Assembly: GCA_035578155.1 (NCBI GenBank)
Contig: JAPWDM010000001.1
Location: 170,101,498-170,165,497 of the forward strand
DNA from: Brachynemurus nebulosus
Lineage: Eukaryota > Arthropoda > Insecta > Neuroptera > Myrmeleontidae
Length of the DNA: 64,000 bases
Direction of reading: 5' to 3'
A program made the translations under genes and the position numbers. The stretch's first letter is position 1. Each line of letters begins with the position of its first letter. Shown here one piece after another: positions 31,446 through 44,424 of this stretch. Below the pieces are notes generated by a model that was not told where the DNA came from, did not search any database, and worked only from the letters and a program-made list of their open reading frames with translations.

Positions 31446-34400
31446 CTATCTATTTATACTTTTTACTTATTACTTACCATTCCGGTGTTAACAAACTGTA
31501 ACATACTATCCTCACCTTTTTGCTCTTAATCAAGTCAAAAATAATGCCAAACAATGAAGTCTAACAAATTCATCTCTACCTAAAAAGTTTTCCGACAAAC
31601 TTAATATATTAAAATTAAGACTCGCAGAGAGGTAGTTTAGAAGTACACTTATTCCCATATTAAATTCAAACACACCTAATATGAATTTCAGGTATAAATT
31701 TCATATTAAGTATATTATTTTGAAACGTACCATGACAAAGAGATGCAAATTTTATATAGATATACCTACATCTATCCTTTTTGTAAGTAGGTATGATATC
31801 TCTTTATATGCACACAGTATTGTAATATATAGGTTAGTGTTGAGTATATTTTGAGCATTGTGAGTATATTGTTGTCAGTATTACTAAAGTACTTGTTGAA
31901 ATTCGGCATTGCTGTTGCCATGTCAAAAGATATTGTCTATATGTATTTATATTTGATATCGTATACAACGTTTGACAATTCGTCGAAAATATTTCAATAT
32001 AAAGAAAGTGTTTCAATATTTTTCAATTTCTTTTTATTTTCACATATGTAGCATAAACTCTTTGTCCAATGGCATTTGAAAATCATTCTTAGGCGACAAG
32101 TTTAGCAACTATCATACTCCAAGATAACGAACTGACGGTGTTGAAACTTCTATTTCCATTCCAAAAATTATGTGCAATGGTAAAAATAAATTTGATTTTA
32201 ATAATTTAATAATTTGAATTCTGAAACAAAGTCCCGGAACCTTTATAATTTTGTTATGTATTTAATTCGGATAATTTTCCGCGTATGAAAGTGCAGGGCA
32301 TCGTTAATACGCAGTATAATTCAGTTTTTAATATTTAAATAGAACAGTAATTGGTTAATATACGTCTAGTTAAAGTTTAAAATAATTGTTGTAAAATAAT
32401 TATTATCAGTAAAATCATATTTAATTTTAATTAACCTAATAAAAGTTCACATTTACCAATTAATGAAAATATAAAATATTCTAGCATATCGGGTATTATA
32501 AGAGAATATTCATTAGAATACGTATCTAATTAAAAACATTGGTTGTAATGAAAGCATTCAATATAATTTAATATATACAAAGAATATTGTCGTTTCATTT
32601 AAGTTACATATTTATTGCTTAATTAGCTGGGGGAAAAAAATTTCATTTAGTGAAAAAGTTATTATAATATAGATAAATACATTTTAAGGTTTCAAAATAA
32701 TTAGTTCTTGTTACTTTTTATGTATCAGGTCCTGAATTATGTGCGTCAAAATAAAACTTTGTGGTTTGCTGTTGTAGTGTACCTTCTACACGACCATAAT
32801 ATGTACAAAAATTTTAGATTTTGAGTTATTGATACCTTCGAATTTAGTTTTTCTGAGAACTGTAATTTGGTATTAAATTTATTCATTTATCGTGAAAAAT
32901 AAAAAAGATATACTTATGTAAGATAAGGCTTTTATGAAATATATGTATTATGAATTAATATTTGATGCATAAATAGCACTATCTGCATTTAGTTCTGTAA
33001 TGTGTCAAGTATATTGGTAAGTATTAGAAAATGATAAAGCACGATCTGCAATTAATGCTTTTTTAAATTCAATTATTTCCTGGGAATAATTCAAAATAAT
33101 ATTATGTTATGGTTTCACAAATACCAAACAACAAGAGAAATAAAAACAAGTATGTACATAATAAACTGCAAGTTTGTCTATTTTGATTTTATTAGTGAAA
33201 AACAGTTTATTTGTGCTCACTTTACGTATGCCACGAATTCTTATGTTTAAAAATATGGATAACAATGAAATTGTTCTAAATCTCATCAATTTTATCACGA
33301 TTTAAAACAGAAAATAAATAAGAAGAATTTGTTTCTAAAAAATTAAACCCAGGTATTTTGCTTCTAAAATTATCATTAATTTTTCCTTGTAAGAATGTTT
33401 TCTTTTTTGCCTTTAGAGGTACCTAATTTTTATAATTTTAAGAATGTATTACTTTTATTTTTATTTTTTGTTGAATAAGCGCTAATTATAGCTCATTTGT
33501 AGAATAAACCCTAATCTCAAAAAGGCTATTTACTTGCTTTTTTAAAATTTTATTGCAGATCAAGCTAAAAAAAATTAATTCCAAAAATTTGAAATCGTAC
33601 CAGTAGGTATTACAAATATATTAATTGACAGGTAGTTCCCCTACAGATTACTATTTTCATTTTGGTGAAATAAATTTAAAAAAAAAAATAAAGAGCATTA
33701 AGTGTGAAAAGACATAACTATGATTTTTAATATAAAATTTGACTAAACAATATTTTGTAGCTTACTTTATTTTCACGAAATTCATTAAGAATTGTAAATT
33801 TGGCAGATGTTATAAGTTTCTAAAATCTTTAAGAGTTGATATCTCGAAAGTAATAATTTGGCAGACAGTGCAGTCTTAATCTCATGGTGCGATTTGTTTA
33901 TTAAAAATCATAAGTACAAAAATCCCAGCAAACCACCAATTAATTATGTCTACTACTGTACAACAAATTGTCAGATAATGTGAAGTGAAAACTTTCTATG
34001 TTGATATGTATATATTAAATACATTTTTCTCGAAACAACGTTTTTACAATTGGCTGGCATGCTTATTGAATAACTACCGATTTTTAAAAACTTATAGCAA
34101 ATATACTTTATACTATTGCCTTCTATGTGAATCAAACTTATATGTCAATATCCGTACAAAAATTAATTATTTTTTATTACAAACGTAGACGAAAATCTTA
34201 TGAAAATTAAAATTTTTTTTAAAACTGGTACAAATTTTTTTTTTAGATTCTTTTGATTTACCGAAATGTTTTTTAGATTTTAATTACTGTGGTTGGAGCG
34301 TTAGCTATTTGGGAACTTGTGACACTCACTCCCTATTTAAAACAAGCTTCAATGAAGCTTTTCTGTAGCCGCCATTTTTATAGATCAATTTTTTCTTTGT

Positions 34401-35014
34401 TAAAAATCCACGAAATTGTCTTTATTTTTGTGTGTTAAAATAATCTTCTATCCGAAAATATGCCTGTCCTTACTCTAAGAGTTTTAATTAATTTTTCAAG
34501 TAGGTACAAATCTCTAATAATGCTGGTACCTATAAATATTTCTATACTTTAGAGTTAATGAGTGTACGAAAGAGTCACTTAAACATATAAATAAATTTCA
34601 CCTTTTTCTAAAATGTTTAATCTCAATAAAAATTAATTTAAAAACAGATTCCAAACACTTTACACTTAAAATATCAAATGTTCTTATAGGTATGTTACCC
34701 CGTGTGAGCTTGTCGAGCTATATAGAACACCATTAAAACAGAATATCATTTGTGTGTTTATTAACGTTTTGTGAAAATTGACTAATGTTAAAATTTACAG
34801 TTAAATAAAATAAAGATATTAAAAGGTCCCCGTGCATTTTTAGTTCACAGTAATAAAATTTTACGATAATATAATTTTGTACTTAACAGAGCTTGACGGC
34901 ATTAGAACCGGTACCGTACACCAACCGGTATATACCTTACCTATGTGTTTGTACGTACATATACGTACATACATACATTAGCGTTTTTAGTGAAATAATA
35001 GCAGCATAGCAGCA
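31446..35014. other. 3.5 kb of AT-rich DNA with no gene seen
   Basis: I find no protein family, RNA gene or clear repeat on either strand. The longest frames (about 60-70 codons) have the composition of random AT-rich DNA. Confidence 0.55.
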
Positions 35015-35022
35015 CTGGGAAT

Positions 35023-36610
35023 CAAGAGCGGATACAGGGAGGTGGTCAAAGGGGTTATAACCTACGCCCTCTACACTGAAGTTAATTTAAATTTTACCTG
35101 ATAGCATCATTAAATTTACTAAAAATTTTTAATGACTTAAAAAAAGCGTAAAATGAGGAAATTGGAAACAAATTATAGGTTTTCGAAGTCCTTCTTTTGA
35201 ATTTAACTAAAATTATAGGATATAACTAAAAAAAAGACTTCTATGCGATTAAAGTGGTAGCGGGGGTGGGGGGGTTAACATGTTTAATTCTTTTTATTGT
35301 TTCATATGATTGTACATCTTAAGATTGTTGTGTCAAAGTTTGAAACAAATCGGAGTAAAACCAACTAGTATATAGAACTTTGAGCGTTTGTTGCTCCGAT
35401 ACGTTTTTGTATCCCTCGCAGCAGGTACGTGGCTTTGTACTCTCGGAATCCCGAAATTCTTTTATTCATCGATGAGGCTTTGTAAGTATACTAATGTATA
35501 CTACAACCAATGACGTAGGTATGAAAAAAATTTTTCATATTTAATATTGGATTATCAGGTATATACAAAACTTTAAAGCCATTTTCTGACATTTGTCATT
35601 TTTGAAATCGGTGAACAGTTTAAATCAAAATCTACTCGACCGATTGTTTTGAAATTTTGTATACAGCTTCCTTACATAAATGACCAATCCTTGGGAGCTT
35701 TTTTTATTTTTCATAATAATTAATTTTACAATAACAAATAGGTCAATTTTTTAGACGAAAGTCGGTGTTTTCACTTCTAAGTGTCAAAAAAAAATTAAAA
35801 AATCGAAAAAATATTCCTTCCAAGGATACCTTAGGAAAACGATTATCAAATGATATCAATTTTTTTTTTATTTCGGATGATCCCATTCATGAGTTATACT
35901 GTTCACCAACAGACAACTTTTTTCCGAGGCGCCTCCGAAAATTTGCTGCCATTGGCTTAATTATTTATATTTTGTTTTAAAAAATTAAGGAAATATTGTT
36001 CATATGTTGTATTATAATGTTACGATCGATTAATTAAACTTATATTACCTGTAACGTCTGAAAAAATTCTTAAAAATGGGCCTTTTTTATGCCGAATTAA
36101 CGTTACCCCCCTTCTTAATCATATTTATTAAAGTAATTTGGTCATTTCGACAGCAAAAATGAAACGTTCACACCCAAATTACCAAAATTCAACCAATCAT
36201 CCTAATTTAACTCACTTTAATGACGCTTGCTTTGAGAAAAGTGAAATTTTTTACTTGGTGACGTCATTAAGTTTATTAAAATTTGTCAATCCCATAGAAA
36301 CCGAAAATAAAATGATAGAATAATGAAACTGGAAATGAATTATAGGTTTTCGAAGTGGTTTTTTTCCATTTTTATCAAAATTAGACAAATAGGATTACTA
36401 GAAAAAAGTCTCCACTCGGATCAGTCACATCTTTATAAAAGTAACTGGGTCATTTTCATAGCAAAAGTGAAATGCTCATGCCCACATTACCCACTCAGCT
36501 CAACTCAATCACTCTATTTCAAATCATTCAAATTTCTTATGTCAAAAATGGATTATAATATTTTCAAAAAAATGTGACTAATTTTAGTTTAAGAACTGGA
36601 TCCGCTCCTG
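35023..36610. mobile_element. hAT-like element, 1588 bp, 8-bp target duplication (7 of 8)
   Basis: Ends CAAGAGCGGATACAGG and the complement of CAGGAGCGGATCCAG, flanked by CTGGGAAT (35015-35022) and CTGAGAAT (36611-36618). A block with AATTATAGGTTTTCGAAGT occurs twice in direct orientation (about 35175 and 36340). No transposase remnant recognised. Confidence 0.75.
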
Positions 36611-37150
36611 CTGAGAATGTGTGTCTCAATCGTTACGAAACGATATAAGGTACAGAAGTGTTATTATATCGTTTATTGTCTACGTAAAACATTCGTCGTA
36701 AGTTTTCTTCGCTACCTACCTTTCTACACCCCACACCACTTCCTTGTTTCACCGCCCCCCACCACACCTCAGTGTTACTTTCCGCCATGACACATTCGTT
36801 TTACAACAGAGCCCGATAAAATAATATAAACTTTTACGACATATAGATTATATTTCGTAATAAAAAAAAGTTTTTCTTATGTCAGAAAAATTTTAACCTT
36901 TTCACATTAAAAGTGGCTACGGTTTGTTTGATGGTCTGATTTTTTAATATCAATAAATCACTTTGGAAATTGGCTTTTGTGTTTTAATGACTATGGTTAC
37001 TTAAGGTTTTCTTTTTTTCCTTTTTTGATAGAATTATATCACATTTAGGTTCTTTATTATTATGTAACTGTGCCTGAAGGTAATTGACATTAGATCGGTT
37101 ACAGCTTAAACTAATTTCGGTTTATAAGAAGATCTTATGAAAATAAGAAT
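36611..37150. other. No gene seen
   Basis: Contains a TTATTATATCGTTTATTG stretch similar to the hairpin repeat at 6.4 kb; otherwise unremarkable. Confidence 0.45.
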
Positions 37151-37153
37151 ATT

Positions 37154-37898
37154 TTCATTTTCAGTGACAGTCAGGCAGCACTCAAAGCTATTAACTCATT
37201 TCAGGTTAAGTCAAAACTTATCCTGGAATGTAGGGAACTCCTACAAGAACTAGGTAGCAAGAACAGAGTTTCTCTGATATGGGTACCAGGCCACGTGGGA
37301 GTTGATGGCAATGAGAAAGCTGACAAACTTGCAAAGCAAGGTGCATTAAAAGATGACTACAGCCCAGAACCCTACTGTGGGATAACGATTAAAACCGCGA
37401 AAGGAGAAATTGCTGAAGCCATGACAAACGAAACAACTGCAGTATGGAGAAATACTCCAGAGCAAAGACATGCGAGGCTTATGATTAAAGAACCTTCCAT
37501 GAAGTTGTCATCCGAAATTCTACTACTGGATAGAATGAAGATGAAAGCTATAGTGGGTTTTCTTACTGGACACTATCATTTAAGGAAGCATCTGCATCGA
37601 ATGGGAATATATAGAGAAGAACCAGTATGCAGGAAATGTGGGGTGGAAGATGAAACAGTCCACCACATTCTGTTTGAATGCGAGGCATTGGCTCGCATTA
37701 GACACTCAACACTGGGTTTGGGTACAGAGCTTGAGACTATTCATCGGGATCCCGTAAGGGCCCTAACTGACTTCATCAAAGAAGCGGACCTCTTACGAAT
37801 AACTGATGAGTAAACGGGGTTACTGCACAATATTCCACTAGGAATCAGTGCATGGGCTGACAGGACCCCCCCACCCGTAGGAAGAAGAAGAAGAAGAA
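37154..37898 (+). pseudogene. LINE 3' end: RNase H and zinc knuckle, open frame, (GAA)6 tail
   Basis: The frame is open to the stop at 37813 (about 220 codons). It reads SDSQAALKAI (third catalytic Asp of RNase H), WVPGHVGVDGNEKADKLAKQ (His/Asp motif), then LTGHYHLRKHLHRMG and CRKCGVEDETVHHILFEC (CCHC knuckle). This is the C-terminal half of an I/R1/Jockey-type LINE ORF2. The first RNase H Asp and the Glu are missing because the copy is 5'-truncated at about 37154. An 18-base GAA repeat at 37881-37898 marks the 3' terminus. The intact frame suggests recent insertion. Confidence 0.9.
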
Positions 37899-39300
37899 TT
37901 TCGGTTTTCTGTTGTATTGCTGGGTGGACCAAGATATTGCATTGTACATTTAACACTTAATATTGTGCAATACATTAACAATATACATTCATATTTACGG
38001 GCAAAATTATACGCACTGCATAATACAAGTATAGATATTTCCTGAGTAAATGCCCTAATTAAATCTAACATAGTTTATTAATAATGTACCTTTTCAGACA
38101 TTTTTTTATATTCGAGTAGAATATGGATATTTAATGGTGACAGTAAAAAATCTTTTAATTTGTAAATTGTAATAAAAATAAATATTTTAAAACATAATAT
38201 TTTAAATGAATTTCAAACGAAACTAAACCCGCTATGACGTAACTCGGCATGGAAATGCCCATTTAAGAGTAACCACGGAAATAGAAAAAAGAATTTCGTT
38301 TCGTTGTTTACTTGTAGATGTAAATTAATTAATTGTGCATACTGATTGTTTTAATTGTGCTTGAAGTTTCTCTATTTTTTCTTTTTATGATTTTCTTTAA
38401 ACATTTATTTATATTGTTGTCTGAAGTCTCCTGAATCTATACCAAATCTGCAATTTGTTCAAATCGTCTGAAATCCCTGATTACAGTAAATGGGGTTGAG
38501 AATGGAATGACAGAACCAAAGGATGGGTATCCTACTGAATTGATCTTCCAGATGTAAGTCATGGATGTTCATTGCCACTTAATTGTTGTTGTTTGATCTC
38601 ATGCACAGGCAAATGTAAATGTTATCGAATCGAGATTCGCTGCAGCCCGTTGTGCAAGTCTCAAGAAGGTTGCACAAACAATTCACATAACACATGAAAA
38701 TAACAAGTCATGTCATGTTGCAAAGCTGTAATTTACATCGGATGCTATCGTATTTGTGTCAACCATTCATGTCTCTTTATATTTTATAATTTTATTAATA
38801 AATTACAGACAATTAATAAAAGAAATTGTCTTTTTATGTTGCATTGTATGCGGTCTAATCTGTCATATCAAAATACGTAATTACTTTGAAATTGATTCTA
38901 AAACAAATTAGACCTAAGAAATGGCATCCTAGAACATATTATAAAAAATGGTATTACTCAATGGCGGCCATATTTAATTTGTAGCAAACAGGCCACCAGC
39001 GGTCGCGCACAAGTTGCTTGCAATGGTACCCTAAAACTTTAAGACCATACCTAAGACTATACCAAATTTCAAAAACTTGGCACAAAGTGCACGATTCTAA
39101 TGAATTCCCCCGATCCTAATTTGTCTGTTTGAAATAGGAATTTTATTTTCAAAAATTCCTAAAATAAATGGTTAAATGTATTATAAAAATAAATAAATAA
39201 TAATCTTGATAATTATATAATTTACCGTTATTATTGTTACTATCCTTACTATCATTAAAAATTCTAGTGTCAAGATTGGAGTACTAGTCATGCGATTACT
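37899..39300. other. No gene seen
   Basis: AT-rich with a more GC-rich patch near 38470-38700; no family features. Confidence 0.5.
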
Positions 39301-39331
39301 TTTAAACTGTATTAAAAAGTTTACTATTTAA

Positions 39332-40024
39332 GGATGTTTGGGAGGTACAATCGGAGATAAAAATACATGAAATTAGAAATTCGTGAATAATTGCGTTGTA
39401 TAACAAACTATGAGGTAAATAAATAGTTATCTTTGTTAAATAATAGCTATCACTAGAACTGATTGTACAATACATCAACCTATAGCTCTCAGCTGAGTAC
39501 AAGAACTGAGTACATTTTGAGGATTTTTCGGAGAATTTCAAAATGCTACGAGACGATTGAAAATTTAGTAGAATGTTCCTCATTAAATACTAAGGCCCCT
39601 GTGAAAATTTCAAACCGATTCACTAAGGCGTTAAAAAGTTTAAAAAAAAAAAAAAAAAAAACAAACTAATTTTACACGTACTCTTATAGAAATTCGAAAA
39701 CAGAACAGATTAAATAACTTTTTAACGGCTTAATGAATCGGTTTGAAATTTTCGCAGGGGCCTTAGTATTTAATGAGGAATATTCTACTAAATTTTCAAT
39801 CGTCTCGTAGCATTTTGAAATTCCTCCGAAAAATCCTCAGAATGTACTCAGCTCGTGTACTCAGCTGAGAGCTATAGTTTGATGTATTGTACAATCAGTT
39901 GTAGTGATAGCTATTATTTAACAAAGATAACTATTTTTTTACCTCATAGTTTGTTATACAACGCAATTATTCACGAATTTCTAATTTCATGTATTTTATC
40001 TCCGATTGTAGCTCCCAAACATCC
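39332..40024. mobile_element. 693-bp near-palindromic TTAA element
   Basis: TTAA at 39328-39331 and 40025-40028 bounds two ~310-bp inverted arms (39332-39643 and 39713-40024) beginning GGATGTTTGGGAG. The arms are nearly identical over long stretches and are separated by about 70 bp with a poly-A run. It interrupts a dispersed repeat whose uninterrupted copy at 2099-2376 has a single TTAA at that site. Non-coding; TTAA specificity suggests piggyBac or Kolobok-type mobilisation. Confidence 0.9.
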
Positions 40025-40165
40025 TTAAGGTCCTTTTTTAATAAAACCCCATCATCAGTTTTGAAACCACTAAAATGGCAAATCGCTTGTAGATTTTCAA
40101 TACCGAAGATGAGGGGAAAATTTCGACTTTCGTGATGGAGCCCCGCTGCTCACGGCGTTTTTTTT
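40025..40165 (-). repeat. Dispersed repeat, second copy, split by the TTAA element
   Basis: On the minus strand it reads AACGCCGTGAGCAGCGGGGC, TTCCCCTCATCTTCGGTATT, AAACTGATGATG, then AAAAAAGGACC up to the TTAA. On the far side of the inserted element the match continues for TTAAATAGTAAACT only. Confidence 0.8.
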
Positions 40166-41312
40166 ATACAAGCCATTTTAGTTACCACAATTATTTTCTT
40201 TCTTTTTGTTTGGGTGACATTATTTATAGGGGCGTAAGATATAAAAAGCTGTTAGAGTAACTATTTTAAATTATGATTCTTTTCAAATAATTTGATCATT
40301 TTTCTTATGTAAATTCAATAGTAATAGTAGTCAACCCATTTGAAATGAACTCTAATTAAACTCTAATTAAATTCTTATTCAATTTTATTTAGTAACAGCA
40401 TCTAAACAGTTTTTCTAAAGTTGAACAGTTGAACATACCTACAGCTAAACAGTTAATCCAAATTAAAAATTGTATGTATGCTCCTACTCTAAACCATTCT
40501 GGACTTTTACATTGTTAAATCTTCTAGAATTATCTATATAGGTATTAATATAATATATTATTAGAGCGGATATGGGTTTACTATCGCATGCATACATACA
40601 TACATATATGTAGGTAGACATTTATGTACAAACAGATGTTCATATTCATCCATGAATATTATGTGTAATTCATTAGTAGGCATTTAATTGATTGCTTGCT
40701 TACTTGATGCTTGCTAGGGCTAATGTCACAACAAGATTCATAGTCCATTATATGCAATTAATTTGATTATATTGACTTAATTACAACAAGAAATCAAAAT
40801 CTGACCAATAACTATTTAACTAGAATAGGTATCATATAATATGGTTTGTTAAATCCTTTAGGTATTTAATATGATTGTTTTAAATATCTTAAAAATATAT
40901 TCTTCGTAATGTGATGAAAAGAATTCATTTGTAAACCAAATTATTCTAATATACGTAAAAGAGGAGAAAAGAGTCCATTTAAAACTTGATTATTTTTATT
41001 CTGTTACTAAAAAAGAATTTTAGTTAACTCGAAATAGTTGCTCCAACAATTTTTTCTAATTTACGATACTACAAATAAAGTCACCTATAAACAAAAAGAA
41101 AATTTATTTTCTGCATTTATTATTATTTTCTGCATTGTGGCCTATAAAAGACACTTTCTAGGCATCAACTTTAACGTTACATATAATACGCATCGTTACT
41201 GGGCAAAATAAAGCGAAAAAAGTTCCTATATTCTTAAACAGAAACGTGATAATGCGTTTCAGACTGATAGCAAATTTTCTTTTAAAAAAATTGATAATTG
41301 CCATTTTTTATC
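40166..41312. other. No gene seen
   Basis: AT-rich, with a short CATACATACATACATATATG run near 40590. Confidence 0.5.
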
Positions 41313-41320
41313 TTCTATTG

Positions 41321-42049
41321 CAGGGGTCGACAACCTGCGGCCCGTTCCAAGCATTCATGCCAATCAATATAACTTTTCAAACAGTTTGCTCTGCCTATGC
41401 AGAGCTGAGCATATTTTATACTTTTTTTGTTCTCCGATGTTTTATAACATGTAAATAAAACTGTTACTAAAAATTTTTCGTCATGTTGATTGTTAAAATA
41501 ATATTTATATTAATTTGTGTTAAAAAAAAAGAAAATACCGCTGTCACAGTATCCTGCATAATATAGCGAATTTCCGTTTACAAAAATTAGTTTTTCTCGG
41601 AAAGTACTACATAGAATTATTGTTCAAAAATCGTTTTTATGTGATTATTTTCTCCTCTTTCCAACGGTGTAAAATAATACGGCAAAAACTTGAGGAAATT
41701 TGGGCAAAAAATTACATTTTCCACAAAAATTTTTTAATAATAAGTGCCTAAAAATCCATTCCGGGCATCGAACGTGTCTGACTTTTTGGACTTCCAATAT
41801 TTTTACTAAATTTCGTAAAAACAGGATTTGGATGTCATTTTTGGTTTCTAGAGACTTCAAAATAAATTATTTCTTCCGGGCTCAAGTAGCATCAAAACAG
41901 TGACTCTAATAGCTGAATTTTCGATTCGAAAATCCGTTAAAAAAAACCTTAAGCCACATACTACATTGCAAATTATTTGACTGTGCGGCCCGCTAAAAAT
42001 TATTTTTTTTAAAAATGGCCTGCCATCCAAAAAAGGTTACCGACCCCTG
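41321..42049. mobile_element. hAT MITE, 729 bp, perfect 8-bp target duplication
   Basis: Ends CAGGGGTCGACAACCTGCGG and GGTTACCGACCCCTG, with subterminal GGCCCG/GGCCTGCC blocks. TTCTATTG is duplicated at 41313-41320 and 42050-42057. A related larger copy lies at 48592-50920, and internal fragments at 56540-57000 and 58850-58960. No transposase. Confidence 0.95.
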
Positions 42050-42057
42050 TTCTATTG

Positions 42058-43028
42058 CTTTGAATAAACTCTTATAGATAGATACCTTCTCCAAAAATTA
42101 TATCTATTGATCGATGCTATCAGTATTGAGGCGAGAAAAGGTTAAATTTTCAAGGTTCAATGTAATTTTTTCAACTAAAAATATGGAATATGTTATATGT
42201 ACTTAAAAGGTTTTGCTATAACGTAATGTAATGATTCAAACTTCGTGATATAAACCATAACGCACTCTATATGTATAAAACAAAGTATTTCAATTTTCTC
42301 AACTTATTACTACATAAATTTTCAATTATTTTTCCGATTCGAAAATAATTATCATAATAATCCTAACGGATTTTCAATATTCAGTAATGTTTAAGTGAAA
42401 AACGTAAAGTAATTAACACTAATAATACATACAATGTTATGTACAATCATACATTCTATTCTTATATAGCTAGGTTTCGTGTTTGAGTACCATTGATATT
42501 TTGTGTTTTTATATGAATGGTAATAATCACGTAAGGATTACTTGCGTATGTATGTGTAGGTACATGTGTTTTTAATATTTAATTCTTTGTAGAAATCAGA
42601 GAAATAATAATATGTACCAAGAATCGATTTTAATTAACGTTATAAATGACATGATAAATAATAAAGTATCCACCTGTTCAGTTTACTGAATGTTAGACTG
42701 AGTTTACATTGACAATCAGTAGAGAAATTTTGTTGAGTAATAATTATCTAGATTACTTTAGTAATGAAAACGTTATTCGTAGAGTCAAGTTCCTGATTGA
42801 GCTAAAGTAGATAACACTTAAAACTCCGTAGTATTTAGTCACATCACCAACTTACTTTCTTTGACTACCGGCTTATTCTACTCCACTTGTCAATTCTCTA
42901 GAAATTGTCACCAATCTTAAAAATTTTTCACTGTCAGATAATTATACTATTTTAGATAGATACATGTTGTTATATGAGATCGGCCAGTGTCCAACCTTTA
43001 GAAATTTGCCATGTTATGCAGATGCTGT
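42058..43028. other. No gene seen
   Basis: AT-rich intergenic DNA without recognisable features. Confidence 0.5.
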
Positions 43029-43029
43029 A

Positions 43030-43735
43030 ACAGGGGTATTTTAATTTGTAACTATTCATGGGGCTATTCTAGTTTAGAAATTCAAAAAAATCGATTAATT
43101 TTTTTTTTGCATATTTTCAAAGTTTAGAAGAAGAATCATTATAAGAGGCAGGGATCGTTGATTAAAAAACACATAAGTACAACACCCCATAAATAACTCA
43201 GACTGCCCGAAACGACACTTAAACTATTATACTCGTTTTTCTCGAAAGTATGTTTTTTGAAACGGTTAACACGGTATTTTAAGTTCTAGTGGATCGATTA
43301 CATTGAAATTTTGTACAGAGCTTCTTAATGTATTCAAAATTTGCTTGACGAGAGGTTTTTTGAGAATTTCTTTTGTTTACTATTTTTAAAGAATTCCAAA
43401 AACTGATAAAATGATGAGAAAAGTTTTTTTTTCACATGGACGCCATTTTACCAAAAATATTTTACTTTTTAAAAATGCTGTGTTTCAGATCACCGAAGTG
43501 GTCGGGATCATGTCAACTAGGGAGCAGCTTTATTTGAGTCCTTACTTTGTCGGCCTGTAATTTTTTCAATTTTGCTTTTTCTTTATTTTTCAAATGTTAA
43601 ATGTTAATAAAATTTAAATTTTAATAAAAAAACTGATAAAAAGCCGATAATAGAAATGATTAAGGTTTTTTATATATACATATAACGCCTGGAAAAACAC
43701 ATAAAATTTGGCCGTCTAGATTAGAATACCCCCTT
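43030..43735. mobile_element. Possible TTAA-type MITE (GGGGGTATTCTAAT ends)
   Basis: Left AGGGGTATTTTAATTTG and right complement of GGGGGTATTCTAATCTAG are imperfect inverted ends; a second GGGCTATTCTAGTTTAGAA copy lies just inside the left end. TTAA abuts the right end and TAAC the left. Confidence 0.5.
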
Positions 43736-43927
43736 AAACAAAATTCTTAACAATATTTCACGCAAGACATACAGTTGATCCTTTTTTGTGCGGTGAATGG
43801 GACCGTATAAAAAAAACCGCACAAAAAAATATATTCAAAAATATCATAAATAGCTATAGTTCGATCTAGATTTTACAAAAATTTTTTTTTATGCGGTTGG
43901 TCGGGACCGCATCAAAAAAAGGACCCC

Positions 43928-44424
43928 ACAATTTCGTTGGGGTGACGGGAAGATATATTAAACTCTTTTGAATTATAAACATTAATTTATGAATACTTGA
44001 TCCATTAGTAGTGATTATTTTAGAATAAGTTACCTTAGGGATAACAGCGTAATTTTATTGGAGAGTTCTTATCGATAATAAAGTTTGCGACCTCGATGTT
44101 GAATTAAAGAGATTCTTGAGTGCAGCAGCTTGAGTAAATGGGTCTGTTCGACCTTTAAATCTTTACATGATTTGAGTTCAGACCGGCGTGAATCAGGTCG
44201 GTTTCTATCCTTAATTTTTTACCATGATTTAGTACGAAAGGACCAATTATGGGAATTTTATTTTAAAAATTGAATAAAATTAAAATTACTTTGGCAGAGT
44301 AGTGCGTTGAATTTAGAATTCAAACATGTAAATTATTTTACAGGTAATAATATTATATTTAAAAGATTTATTTGTAGTTGTTGTTAGAAGTTTAATCTTG
44401 ATTATTATGGTTTTAGTAGGTGTT
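43928..44424 (+). pseudogene. Nuclear mitochondrial insert (NUMT): rrnL 3' end, trnL1, nad1 5' end
   Basis: Contiguous in the ancestral insect order and orientation rrnL - trnL(UAG) - nad1. The 16S part (to about 44275) includes GTTGGGGTGACGGGAAGAT, CCTTAGGGATAACAGCGTAA, GCGACCTCGATGTTGAATTA and AGTACGAAAGGACC. The nad1 part begins ATA at 44350 and reads a hydrophobic N-terminus in the invertebrate mitochondrial code (AGA as Ser) before homology stops at about 44424. Only about 500 bp is present and nuclear repeat sequence lies on both sides, so it is a nuclear copy. Confidence 0.95.
44285..44348 (+). tRNA. Mitochondrial-type tRNA-Leu(UAG), within the NUMT
   Basis: Folds as a full cloverleaf: 7-bp acceptor (ATTACTT with AGGTAAT), short D arm, anticodon stem TTGAA/TTCAA with TAG at 44314-44316, and T arm TGTAA/TTACA. 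It is of mitochondrial origin and presumably not expressed from the nucleus, but no base change has broken the fold. Confidence 0.9.

Noticed and set aside
44285..44348. Functional nuclear tRNA gene
   Set aside because: Sequence, size and neighbours (16S, nad1) show mitochondrial origin; no reason to expect nuclear Pol III expression.
43928..44424. Misassembled true mitochondrial DNA
   Set aside because: Only ~500 bp is present, and TA-flanked MITE ends and nuclear repeats surround it. Long reads would settle it.
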